64,000 bases of DNA, taken from contig NZ_VFQF01000002.1 of NCBI RefSeq assembly GCF_006717145.1, forward strand, positions 1-64,000, written 5' to 3'. A program made the position numbers and the translations under genes. Numbering within the stretch: the stretch's first letter is position 1; every line of letters begins with the position of its first letter. Below are positions 17,794 to 25,920 of this stretch, in pieces. Below the pieces are notes generated by a model that was given only the letters and a program-made list of their open reading frames with translations, was not told the origin of the DNA and searched no databases. This stretch comes from Humibacillus xanthopallidus. GTDB lineage: Bacteria; Actinomycetota; Actinomycetes; Actinomycetales; Dermatophilaceae.

Positions 17794-17886
17794 GCTGAGC
17801 CTCCCCGCCCGGCGCCGTGACAGGCGCCAGGTCACCCAACGATCCGCCCCTTCCATCCGTTAGATCACCCAACGAAGGACTGGTCC

Positions 17887-18516
17887 ATGGCAGGCGACAC
17901 CGTCATCACGATCATCGGCAACCTGACCGCCGACCCCGAGCTGCGCTTCACGCCGTCCGGGGCTGCGGTCGCGAACTTCACCGTGGCCTCCACGCCGCGG
18001 CAGTTCGACCGTCAGAGCAACGAGTGGAAGGACGGCGAGACGCTGTTCATGCGCTGCTCGGTGTGGCGTGACGCGGCAGAGAACGTCGCCGAGTCGCTCC
18101 AGCGGGGCACGCGTGTCATCGTCTCCGGTCGCCTCAAGTCCCGGTCCTACGAGACCAAGGAGGGCGAGAAGCGCACCGTCGTGGAGATGGACGTCGACGA
18201 GATCGGCCCGTCCCTGCGCAGCGCGACCGCCAAGGTCAACAAGACCCAGCGCGGTGGCGGTGGTGGCGGCTTCGGCGGCCAGGGTGGTCAGGGCAACCAG
18301 GGCGGCGGCTGGGGTGCCCCGGCCGGTGGCGGCCAGGGCGGCCAGGCCGAGGACCCCTGGGCAACCGGTGGCTCCGCGCCTGCCGGCCAGGGTGCCGGTG
18401 GTCAGGGTGGTCAGGGCGGCGGCTGGGGACAGCCCGCCGCTGCGCCCAACGCTCCGCAGGGTGGTCAGGGTGGTGGCTGGGGCGCGGCTCCCAGCTACGA
18501 CGAGCCTCCCTTCTGA
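17887..18516 (+). CDS. ssb: Single-stranded DNA-binding protein
   Basis: 209 residues: an N-terminal OB fold (about 1-115, beginning [20 protein letters not shown]), a long Gly/Gln-rich linker and the acidic tip YDEPPF, close to the conserved DDEPPF tail that binds replication and repair proteins. GAAGGA precedes the ATG. The 93-base gap after rpsF holds two copies of TCACCCAACGA (17833 and 17866), the second just before the ribosome binding site. Coats single-stranded DNA in replication; its place between rpsF and rpsR is the common bacterial arrangement. Confidence 0.97.
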   Translation: MAGDTVITIIGNLTADPELRFTPSGAAVANFTVASTPRQFDRQSNEWKDGETLFMRCSVWRDAAENVAESLQRGTRVIVSGRLKSRSYETKEGEKRTVVEMDVDEIGPSLRSATAKVNKTQRGGGGGGFGGQGGQGNQGGGWGAPAGGGQGGQAEDPWATGGSAPAGQGAGGQGGQGGGWGQPAAAPNAPQGGQGGGWGAAPSYDEPPF

Positions 18517-18633
18517 CCGACCCGCGAGGGTCGGCCTCCGCTGCCCGGTCCGCCGGACGGCATACGACAAGACATCAATGACCCATCCCGGGGCGTCTGA
18601 CCCCGGGCTCTCATCACGAAGGAGAGCACCACG

Positions 18634-18870
18634 ATGGCAAAGCCCGTTGTGCGCAAGCCCAAGAAGAAGGCCAACCCGCTGAAGGCGGCGAAGGTCGAGA
18701 ACATCGACTACAAGGACACCGCGCTGCTGCGCAAGTTCATCTCCGACCGCGGCAAGATCCGCGCGCGTCGGGTGACCGGTGTGTCCGTCCAGGAGCAGCG
18801 TCTCATCGCCACGGCCGTCAAGAACGCCCGTGAGATGGCCCTGCTGCCCTACTCGAGCTCGGCTCGCTGA
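18634..18870 (+). CDS. rpsR: 30S ribosomal protein S18
   Basis: 78 residues, starting [20 protein letters not shown], with the S18 core [17 protein letters not shown]. No CxxC zinc motif, so it is the zinc-independent (C-minus) form; actinobacteria often carry a second, zinc-binding copy elsewhere. GAAGGAG lies upstream. Partner of S6 on the ribosome. Confidence 0.97.
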   Translation: MAKPVVRKPKKKANPLKAAKVENIDYKDTALLRKFISDRGKIRARRVTGVSVQEQRLIATAVKNAREMALLPYSSSAR

Positions 18871-18896
18871 GCCGTTTTCGAGAGAGGAAACGAACC

Positions 18897-19343
18897 ATGA
18901 AGCTCATTCTCACGCACGAGGTCTCCGGCCTCGGTGCTGCCGGTGACGTCGTCGAGGTCAAGGACGGCTACGGCCGTAACTTCCTCATGCCGCGCGGTCT
19001 CGCGACCCCGTGGACCAAGGGTGGTCAGAAGCAGGTCGACGCCCTGACCAAGGGCCGCGAGGTCCGCGAGATCAAGGACCTCGACACCGCCAAGGGTGTC
19101 AAGGGCCAGCTCGAGGCCACGTCGGTCAAGGTCCCGGCCAAGGCCGGCCAGTCCGGTCGTCTCTTCGGCGCCGTGAGCAACGGCGACATCGCCGCTGCCG
19201 TCAAGGCTGCTGGTGGCCCGGAGCTCGACAAGCGCAAGATCGAGGTGAAGCAGGCCATCAAGACGCTCGGCTCCTACGAGGCGACCGTCCGCCTGCACCC
19301 CGAGGTCGCGGCGACCCTCACCTTCGAGGTCGTCTCCGCCTGA
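18897..19343 (+). CDS. rplI: 50S ribosomal protein L9
   Basis: 148 residues, normal length. N-terminal rRNA-binding part [20 protein letters not shown] and the signature [15 protein letters not shown], then a long helix and a C-terminal domain. GAGAGG precedes the ATG and the gap from rpsR is 26 bases. Last gene of the operon, followed by a strong hairpin. Confidence 0.98.
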   Translation: MKLILTHEVSGLGAAGDVVEVKDGYGRNFLMPRGLATPWTKGGQKQVDALTKGREVREIKDLDTAKGVKGQLEATSVKVPAKAGQSGRLFGAVSNGDIAAAVKAAGGPELDKRKIEVKQAIKTLGSYEATVRLHPEVAATLTFEVVSA

Positions 19344-19374
19344 GCACCGCTCGAGCACGCCTGAGCACAGCGAC

Positions 19375-19410
19375 AGGGGCCGGGATCCGCATGAGCGGAT
19401 CCTGGCCCTT
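19375..19410 (+). terminator. Hairpin between rplI and the convergent sedolisin gene
   Basis: 16-bp stem (19375-19390 with 19395-19410) containing two G-U pairs, loop ATGA. It lies between two convergent genes, 31 bases after the rplI stop, and could serve both directions. No T-run, as is common in high-GC actinobacteria. Confidence 0.75.
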
Positions 19411-19425
19411 CGTCGTCCCGCGCTC

Positions 19426-21048
19426 TCAGGTGAGCTGGGCGATGAGGTTGCCCACGTGCGGCGACCCGAGGCCGGTGACCCGGTCATAGCCGGCCGATGC
19501 CTGGTAGGCGCCGTTGCTGCCTGAGGTGATGTCGCGGAAGCAGCTCGACCCGGCGAGGGGGTAGAGCAGTGGTGCGAGGTAGCCGTGCGCCGGCTTCCCC
19601 GCGCTCACCCTCGCCTCGTTGAGCAGGGCGCAGATGCCGGCCCAGACCGGCGCGCTCCAGCTCGTGCCACCGATCTGGGCGTCGCGGCCGTGCAGGATCA
19701 CGAGGGCGCCGGTGTTGGGGTCGGCTGCCGCGCTGACGTCGGGGACGAGCCGCTTGTCGCCCGCGGGCACGCCCGGCCCGGTCTGCCACGCCGGTCGGGG
19801 GAAGAGCACGCTCACCCCGCCGCCGCTGCCGGTCCAGGCGGTCTCGCTCGTCACGGCATCGGCGGGGCTGAGGTCGAGCGTCGTGCCGCCGACGCCGATG
19901 ACGACGGGGTCGGAGGCTTCGTACTCGACCTGGAGGGGGCCGCTCGACCCGTGGCCCGAGCCGTCGGGGTTCGACCCGGCGTCGCCGCTCGACACGAAGA
20001 CGTTGACGCCGGCCGCCGCCAGCTTGAGGAACTTCTGGTGCTGGGCCGCGACCTCGCCTCCGGGCCCACCGAGGAAGGTCTCGCCGAGCCCGAGGCTGAT
20101 CGAGAGCTGGCGCATCCCGGGATAGCGCGGCAGGTCGGAGATGATCCGGTCGAGCGCCTGGTCGAGGTCGACGAAGCGCAGCGAGCCCGAGGCATACACC
20201 CGGATCTTCGCCCCCGGCGCGATGCCGCTCGACCACTCGACGTCGAGCGTCTCCTCACCCTCGGCCGGAGGCAGGGTGGTGCCGCCGACGTTGATCTTCG
20301 TCACCCGCTTGGTGCTGGCGGAGGTGCCGGTGAAGCCGTTGCGCGCCCAGAACGCCTTGAGGTCCTTGGCGGCGGGCACGGTGTCGATGAGGATCGCGAT
20401 CACCTGCCCGTTCCCCGTGACCGACAGTCCCTGAGCGCCGTAGGCCGCCCGCAGGTCGTCGACGAGATAGGGCGGCGTCCCCGTCGCGGCTGCGGCAGCG
20501 GCAGCCGGTGCGAGAGCCCGTGACCCGGTGACGTCGGTGGGTCCGACATACCTGCGGAAGTGCTTGTTGAGCTGGCGGTAGGGCTGCAGGCCGAGGATGG
20601 CGCGCACCCCCTCGCCGACGTCGGCCGGCAGGCTGGGCGCGGTGCGGGCTGCCGAGTAGGTCACCCCGTCCTTGGTCACCTTGGCCATGTCGACCTGCAG
20701 CTGCTCGGCGATGTTGGAGACCGTCGAGGAGGCATAGACCGAGCTTCCGTCCGCGGAGGACTTGCCTACCGAGAAGCCATGGGACGCAAGCCATTCCGTG
20801 AGCTTCGTGCGGGCGGCGTCCGGTGCGGTCGCCGCCGCGATCTCCTCGGGAGTGGCAACCTCGCCGGCCGCCACCCTGGCCTCGAGCTTCGCCGTCGCCT
20901 CGGGGTCGAGTGAGAGTGTGAAGAGCACGTCGAGGGTGTCGTCGAGCTCGCGCTGGGTGGCCGACTGGACGATCGCACCGTTGGGCGCGGGCCCGTCTGA
21001 CTCGGGTAGTGGAACGACACTGTCGGAGAAGATCTTGCGGGCAGCCAT
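19426..21048 (-). CDS. Sedolisin/kumamolisin-type serine-carboxyl peptidase (S53)
   Basis: 540 residues from the ATG at 21048 (AAGGCGG 7 bases upstream; another ATG at 21078 is possible). N-terminal pro-kumamolisin activation domain (about 1-190), then the S53 catalytic domain, starting after a run of alanines at TPPYLVDDLRAAYG. Catalytic residues visible: Glu and Asp in EETLDVEW (about 260-267), the oxyanion Asp in SSGDAGS (about 352) and Ser in GGTSWSAP (about 460). Near the C-terminus FRDIT and AGYDRVTGLG resemble the calcium site. Such enzymes mature autocatalytically at acid pH. There is no hydrophobic signal peptide at any plausible start, so how and whether it leaves the cell is unclear. 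Confidence 0.92.
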   Translation of the reverse strand: MAARKIFSDSVVPLPESDGPAPNGAIVQSATQRELDDTLDVLFTLSLDPEATAKLEARVAAGEVATPEEIAAATAPDAARTKLTEWLASHGFSVGKSSADGSSVYASSTVSNIAEQLQVDMAKVTKDGVTYSAARTAPSLPADVGEGVRAILGLQPYRQLNKHFRRYVGPTDVTGSRALAPAAAAAAATGTPPYLVDDLRAAYGAQGLSVTGNGQVIAILIDTVPAAKDLKAFWARNGFTGTSASTKRVTKINVGGTTLPPAEGEETLDVEWSSGIAPGAKIRVYASGSLRFVDLDQALDRIISDLPRYPGMRQLSISLGLGETFLGGPGGEVAAQHQKFLKLAAAGVNVFVSSGDAGSNPDGSGHGSSGPLQVEYEASDPVVIGVGGTTLDLSPADAVTSETAWTGSGGGVSVLFPRPAWQTGPGVPAGDKRLVPDVSAAADPNTGALVILHGRDAQIGGTSWSAPVWAGICALLNEARVSAGKPAHGYLAPLLYPLAGSSCFRDITSGSNGAYQASAGYDRVTGLGSPHVGNLIAQLT

Positions 21049-21331
21049 GCCCTCACCGCCTTGGATTCTGGCCATGGCGGGCCCCGGCAGCCGAACACGT
21101 GCCGCCGGGCCTCGATCCATGGGATGCGACCTGTTGGTTGGACCTGCTTCGATCCGGCGACTCTTCACTGTCGCACCGATCGGGGGCGGCGACCCACCGA
21201 ACGGTCCGAATCGTCGGCCCCGTAGAGATTGGGCGCACGCGTTGAGGCCAGCCACACACGTGAGAGCAGCCGGCCCGCCGTATGCCGTGTGCACCTGTCA
21301 CCGAGGTGTGCGGGCGCGCGCTCGGGCCGGG
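21049..21331. other. Intergenic region upstream of the sedolisin gene
   Basis: 283 bases between two minus-strand genes. It must hold the sedolisin promoter, which I cannot pinpoint, and it contains a copy of the GTGTGCGG-type repeat motif (next entry). No gene seen. Confidence 0.4.
21282..21313 (+). repeat. Single partial copy of the palindromic repeat found at 28.8-29.0 kb
   Basis: TGCCGTGTGCACCTG followed after 8 bases by GTGTGCGG. The same two blocks with the same order and nearly the same spacing appear twice at 28.8-29.0 kb. This suggests a dispersed, non-coding repeat family in this genome. Confidence 0.45.
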
Positions 21332-22360
21332 TCAGCTCGAGTCGCGGACGACGAGGCTCGTCTCCATCATCGTCACGTGCTCCACCTGCTCACCTGCGAG
21401 CAGCCGCAGCAGCGTGTCGGCCATGACGACGCCCATCTCGAGCGAGGGCTGGGCGACGGTCGTGAGCCCGATCCGTCCGCGCGTCGCGTAGGGGCTGTTG
21501 TCGAAGCCGACGATGGCGACGTCGGCGGGCACCCGCAGCCCGCGCTCCTCGAGGGCGAGCAGCACGCCGCTCGCCATGAGATCGCTCGCGACGAAGATGG
21601 CGTCGAGATCGGGGTACTCGTCGACGAGCGCCAACGCGGCGCGGATGCCGCCGGCCTCGGTGAAGTCGCCGTGCGCGATCCGGTGGTCGCCCAGCCCAGC
21701 CGCCGCCAGCGCGTCGCGCCAGCCCATCTCGCGGTCGACGGCGGCCGGCATGTCGGCGGGCCCGGTGATCGTCGCGATCCGCTGGCGCCCCCGCGCGATG
21801 AGGTGCTCGACCCCGTGGCGCGCCCCGAGCCGGTTGTCGACGTCGATGTAGTAGTCGCCCGGGTTGGCGATCTGGCCGAGCGGCCGACCACCGAAGACGA
21901 CGGGCAGCGACCGGCCGAGCGAGGCGAGGAAGTGGTCGCCGGAGTGGTGCGACACGACGATCGCGCCGTCGACGTTGCCGCCGAGCAGGTAGCGCCGCGT
22001 CTTCTCCGACGGGGTGCTCGGGTGGGTGAGCTGGAGGTTGAGCACGTAGTCGCTGTCGTCGAGCCGCTCGCTGATGCCCTGCACGACGTCGGCGAAGTAG
22101 GGGTCGCCGAAGAAGCGGTGCGCGTTCTCCGGCACGACGAGGGCGATCGACATCGTGGACCGGGCCGCGAGCGACCGCGCCGCACGGTTCGGCACGTAGT
22201 TGAGCTCCGCGATGGCCTTCTCGACGACGACGAGCACGTCGGGGCTCACCCGAGGAGAGCCGTTGATGACGCGTGACACCGTGGCGCGCGACACGCCGGC
22301 CACCCGGGCGACCTCCTCGAGAGTCGGTCGGACGACGGGGGCCGGCGTCCCGTCGCTCAT
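21332..22360 (-). CDS. LacI-family transcription regulator, CebR-like
   Basis: 342 residues from the ATG at 22360, which overlaps the stop of the beta-glucosidase gene as ATGA. The helix-turn-helix (LEEVARVAGVSRATVSRVIN, residues about 13-32) is followed by a hinge helix (YVPNRAARSLA) and a periplasmic-binding-protein-like sugar sensor domain (about 65-335). Last gene of the oligosaccharide operon, so it probably controls its own synthesis. The two boxes between 27289 and 27333 are close to the CebR operator TGGGAGCGCTCCCA that I recall from Streptomyces, which makes this their likely ligand. The inducer would then be cellobiose or a similar oligosaccharide (inference). Confidence 0.9.
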   Translation of the reverse strand: MSDGTPAPVVRPTLEEVARVAGVSRATVSRVINGSPRVSPDVLVVVEKAIAELNYVPNRAARSLAARSTMSIALVVPENAHRFFGDPYFADVVQGISERLDDSDYVLNLQLTHPSTPSEKTRRYLLGGNVDGAIVVSHHSGDHFLASLGRSLPVVFGGRPLGQIANPGDYYIDVDNRLGARHGVEHLIARGRQRIATITGPADMPAAVDREMGWRDALAAAGLGDHRIAHGDFTEAGGIRAALALVDEYPDLDAIFVASDLMASGVLLALEERGLRVPADVAIVGFDNSPYATRGRIGLTTVAQPSLEMGVVMADTLLRLLAGEQVEHVTMMETSLVVRDSS

Positions 22361-23931
22361 GTCCGTGTGTCTCCTGACGGGTCGTCGTGCATGTGGTCGA
22401 TCTTGGCGTCGTGCATCTCGTCGTGCATCTCGTCGACCGTCAGCGCCCCGTCGGGCGGGGGCAGCTGCCGGGTCGCGATGATCCGTGCGTAGTCCAGGGC
22501 GCTCGCCTTCGGAGTGCGCACCTGGGTGTCGTAGTCCACACGGACGATACCGAACCGCTTCGCGTAGCCCCACGCCCACTCGAAGTTGTCGAGCAGCGAC
22601 CAGTAGAAGTAGCCGCGCACGGGCACCCCCTGGTCGACCGCGTCGAGGATCGCCCCGAGGTGCGCGCGCACGTATGCCGTCCGGTCGCGGTCCTGGACGA
22701 AGCCGCGGTCGTCTGCCACGTCGTCGAAGGCGGCGCCGTTCTCGGTCACGTGGAGGGCGACCCCGGCGGGGCCGGCATACTTCGTGTGGAGACGGACGAG
22801 CAGGCGGGTCAGGCCCTCGGGCTGGATCTCCCAGTCCATGCCGGTGAGCGGCAGCCCGCGCGGGTGGCGGTGGGCGTCGTCGGCCGCGGGCAGGGGCGAG
22901 CGCGTCTCGCGACCGCCGTTGACGCTGTCGTCGAGCGCTGCGGCCGGGACCTCGTGCCCGATCGCCTCGCCGTTGTAGTAGTTGACGCCGAGGACGTCGA
23001 TCGGGGTGGAGATGACCGCGAGGTCGCCGTCCATGATGTGGTCCTCGAGTCCCAGGTGACGGACGTCCTCGAGGAGGTCGGCGGGGTACTCACCGCGGAA
23101 GATCGGGTCGAGGAAGATCCGGTTCATCTGGGCGTCGACCCGGCGGGCGCCGTCGACGTCGCGCGGGTCACTCGGGTCGAGCGGGTCGGCCACGGTGAAG
23201 TTGAGCGTCAGCCCGAGCTCGAGGGACGGGTCGCGGTCACGCAGCGCCTGCACCGCCTTGCCGTGGGCGAGCATGAGGTGGTGCGCGGCGGCGAGGCCGT
23301 CGGCGGGCGAGGTGCGGCCCGGCGCGTGCATGCCGGCCGTGTAGCCGAGGAAGGCCGAACAGAACGGCTCGTTGAGCGTCGTCCACGTGCGCACCCGGTC
23401 ACCGAGCCGGTCGTGCACGGCGAGGGCGTAGTCGACGAAGCGGTCGGTCGTCGACCGCTCGGTCCAGCCGCCGCGGTCCTCGAGCGCCTGCGGCAGGTCC
23501 CAGTGGTAGAGCGTCAGCCAGGGCGCGATGCCGGAGTCGAGCAGCGAGTCGACGAGCCGCTCGTAGAAGTCGAGGCCCGCGGGGTTGACCGGCCCGCCGT
23601 CGGGGCACACCCGCGCCCATGACGTCGAGAAGCGGTAGGACTGCAGGCCGAGCGAGCGCATGAGGGCCACGTCGGCGGCATACCGGTGGTAGTGGTCGCA
23701 GGCGACGTCGCCGGTGTCGCCGTCGACGACGGCGCCCGGGGTGTGCGAGAAGGTGTCCCAGATGGAGTCGGTGCGGCCGTCCTCGTGGCGGGCGCCCTCG
23801 ATCTGGTAGGCCGCGGTGGCGGCTCCCAGCACGAAGCTCGCGGGCACGGGGCGCGACCCCGCGACGATGAGCGAGGAGGTCACCGCGGTCGCTCCTCTCA
23901 CGTCGTCGGGGTGGGTCAGGTGGGCGGTCAT
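22357..23931 (-). CDS. GH1 beta-glucosidase with a Met/His/Asp-rich C-terminal tail
   Basis: 524 residues from the ATG at 23931, overlapping the permease stop (ATGA). Hydrolyses beta-glucosides, probably cytoplasmic cellobiose or cello-oligosaccharides brought in by the adjacent transporter; no signal peptide. Acid/base Glu in TLNEP (about 184), nucleophile Glu in TENG (about 395), and the usual N-terminal FVLGAATAAYQIEGA. The family normally ends soon after the region near LDYARIIATRQ (about 485-495); here there is an extra tail of about 30 residues with DEMHDEMHDAKIDHMHDD, which could bind a metal or arise from a short codon repeat. The permeases upstream and LacI gene downstream match the cebEFG-bglC-cebR set. 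Confidence 0.93.
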   Translation of the reverse strand: MTAHLTHPDDVRGATAVTSSLIVAGSRPVPASFVLGAATAAYQIEGARHEDGRTDSIWDTFSHTPGAVVDGDTGDVACDHYHRYAADVALMRSLGLQSYRFSTSWARVCPDGGPVNPAGLDFYERLVDSLLDSGIAPWLTLYHWDLPQALEDRGGWTERSTTDRFVDYALAVHDRLGDRVRTWTTLNEPFCSAFLGYTAGMHAPGRTSPADGLAAAHHLMLAHGKAVQALRDRDPSLELGLTLNFTVADPLDPSDPRDVDGARRVDAQMNRIFLDPIFRGEYPADLLEDVRHLGLEDHIMDGDLAVISTPIDVLGVNYYNGEAIGHEVPAAALDDSVNGGRETRSPLPAADDAHRHPRGLPLTGMDWEIQPEGLTRLLVRLHTKYAGPAGVALHVTENGAAFDDVADDRGFVQDRDRTAYVRAHLGAILDAVDQGVPVRGYFYWSLLDNFEWAWGYAKRFGIVRVDYDTQVRTPKASALDYARIIATRQLPPPDGALTVDEMHDEMHDAKIDHMHDDPSGDTRT

Positions 23932-24764
23932 CCCTTGACTGCTCCTTGCATGATGCCGGACACGAGCTGCTTGCCGGCGAAGATGAAGAGGACGATGAGC
24001 GGCAGCGCCATGAGGACGACGCCGTTGAGCACGAGCGAGTAGTCGACGAAGTAGGCCGCCTGCAGCTGCTGGAGCGCGACGGGGAGCGTCGGGTTGCCCG
24101 GGTCGAGGATGATGAACGGCCAGAAGAAGTTCGTCCACGTCGCGATGAAGGTGAACAGGCCCAGCATCGCGGCGCCCGGACGCACGGCCGGCAGCGCGAT
24201 CGACCAGAAGGTGCGCAGCGTCGACGCGCCGTCGACCCGCGAGGCCTCGATGAGCTCGTCGGGCAGGGCCTCCTGGAGGTACTGCGTCATCCAGAAGACG
24301 CCGAAGGCGCTGACGGCGCTCGGGATGATGACGGCCCAGAGGCTGCCGATCCAGCCGAGCTTGCTCATGACGATGAAGAGCGGCACGATGCCGAGCTGCG
24401 TCGGCACGGCCATCGTCGCGATGACGAAGACGAGCAGCCCGCTACGGCCGCGGAAGCGCAGCTTGGCGAAGGCGAAGCCGGCCATCGCGGAGAAGAGGAC
24501 GACGAGGAGCGAGACCGTCGTGCTGACGAAGATGCTGTTGCCGAGCGCCTTCCAGAAGGGCACGGTCGTCACGACCGTCGCGGCGTTCTGGAGGAAGTGC
24601 CCGCCGGGGACGAAGGAGTACGGGTCCTGCACGATGGCGGCCGCGTCCTTGCTGCCGATGACGAACGACCACCAGAGCGGGAACGCCGAGGCCAGCAGCA
24701 CGACGATGAGGAAGACGTATGCCGCCGGGCTGGCCTGGGTGCGGCGGATGACCTTGGCTCTCAT
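23928..24764 (-). CDS. ABC sugar transporter permease, second subunit (MalG/CebG type)
   Basis: 278 residues from the ATG at 24764, ATGA-coupled to the preceding permease gene. Six membrane helices; the EAA loop that contacts the ATPase is visible as DELIEASRVDGASTLRTFWS (about 180-199). Forms the membrane channel with the permease encoded just upstream. No ATPase gene in the cluster, as in transporters that share MsiK. Confidence 0.93.
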   Translation of the reverse strand: MRAKVIRRTQASPAAYVFLIVVLLASAFPLWWSFVIGSKDAAAIVQDPYSFVPGGHFLQNAATVVTTVPFWKALGNSIFVSTTVSLLVVLFSAMAGFAFAKLRFRGRSGLLVFVIATMAVPTQLGIVPLFIVMSKLGWIGSLWAVIIPSAVSAFGVFWMTQYLQEALPDELIEASRVDGASTLRTFWSIALPAVRPGAAMLGLFTFIATWTNFFWPFIILDPGNPTLPVALQQLQAAYFVDYSLVLNGVVLMALPLIVLFIFAGKQLVSGIMQGAVKG

Positions 24765-25750
24765 CGGGATCCCTTCGAGGCGATCCTGCGGGTGAGCAGG
24801 AAGTTGATGATGGCGAAGATGACGATGATGAGGAAGAGCATCCAGGCGACCGCTGCGGCGCGGCCGAAGTTCTTCTGGGTCCAGCCGAGCTGGTAGAGGT
24901 AGAGCGTCAGCGTCTGCCACTGGCGGTCTGCTCCGCCGAGGCCGTACTGGTCGTACATGCGCGGCTCGTCGAAGATCTGCAGGCCGCCGATCGTCGAGGT
25001 GACGATGACGAAGATGATCGTCGCCCGCAGCTGCGGGATGGTGATCGAGATGAAGGTGCGCACGCGTCCGGCGCCGTCGATGAGGGCGGCCTCGTAGTAG
25101 TCGCGGGGCACGGCCTGCATCGCGGCGAGGAAGATGAGCGCGTTGTAGCCGATCCACCGGAAGTTGACCATCGTGGCGATGGCGACGTGGCTCGGCAGGA
25201 CCTCCTTGTGCCACTGGACCGGGTCGATGCCGACGAGGCCGAGCAGGTGGTTAACGAGGCCGAACTTGTCACCGAAGAGGTCGCTGAAGATGAGCGCGAC
25301 GGCGACGGGGGCGAGCACGTAGGGCAGGAGCACACCCATCCGCCAGAAGGTGCGAGCGCGCAGGTTGCTGTCGAGGGCCGCGGCGATGAGCAGCGCGATG
25401 ATGATCTGCGGAACGCTCGAGAGCAGGAAGATGCTCACCGTGTTCTTCAGGGCGTTCCAGAAGTAGGGCTGGCCGAGCACGTCGGTGTAGTTCTTGAGCC
25501 CGACGAAGGCGCCCTGCCCGCCGATGAGGCTCCACTTGTGCAGCGAGACCCAGGCTGTGTAGCCCAGCGGGAAGAGCCCGACGACGCCGAAGAGGATGAA
25601 GAAGGGCGAGATGTACGCGTAGGGCGAGGCCTTCTCGTCGGCGCGGGTGAGGCGCCGGCGCCAGGCGGCTCGCGGCGCCATCGGCGTGCGCTCCACGGTG
25701 GTGGGAGGTGGGTCCTGCGGCCTCGGGCGCGAGGGGGACTGGACGGTCAC
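24761..25750 (-). CDS. ABC sugar transporter permease, first subunit (MalF/CebF type)
   Basis: 329 residues from a GTG at 25750; an ATG at 25681 with a better ribosome binding site (GTGGAG) would remove 23 Pro/Arg-rich residues and is equally likely. Six membrane helices from about residue 45; EAA loop at YYEAALIDGAGRVRTFISIT (about 215-235). Pairs with the permease gene that overlaps its stop. Separated from the binding-protein gene by 170 bases with a strong hairpin. Confidence 0.92.
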   Translation of the reverse strand: MTVQSPSRPRPQDPPPTTVERTPMAPRAAWRRRLTRADEKASPYAYISPFFILFGVVGLFPLGYTAWVSLHKWSLIGGQGAFVGLKNYTDVLGQPYFWNALKNTVSIFLLSSVPQIIIALLIAAALDSNLRARTFWRMGVLLPYVLAPVAVALIFSDLFGDKFGLVNHLLGLVGIDPVQWHKEVLPSHVAIATMVNFRWIGYNALIFLAAMQAVPRDYYEAALIDGAGRVRTFISITIPQLRATIIFVIVTSTIGGLQIFDEPRMYDQYGLGGADRQWQTLTLYLYQLGWTQKNFGRAAAVAWMLFLIIVIFAIINFLLTRRIASKGSR

Positions 25751-25867
25751 GGTCGGATCCGCTCGTCGGGCGGGTGGCGCGGTGCCTGGAGGGGGATCAC
25801 CGCGCCATCCGCTGGTCGGCGCTCAGCGGCATACCGCTGGCTTGTTCTGGTGGCCGGTCTGACGGCC

Positions 25868-25907
25868 GGCCTGGCGGAGCCCGGGTCGTGTCGGACCCCG
25901 CCAGGCC
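25868..25907 (-). terminator. Intra-operon hairpin between binding-protein and permease genes
   Basis: 10-bp perfect outer stem (25868-25877 with 25898-25907) and an inner GGGTC/GACCC stem (25883-25887 with 25894-25898). It lies just after the binding-protein stop. Probably stops part of the transcripts or protects the upstream mRNA, so that the binding protein is made in excess. No T-run. Confidence 0.6.
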
Positions 25908-25920
25908 TGGTGCGCTCGGC

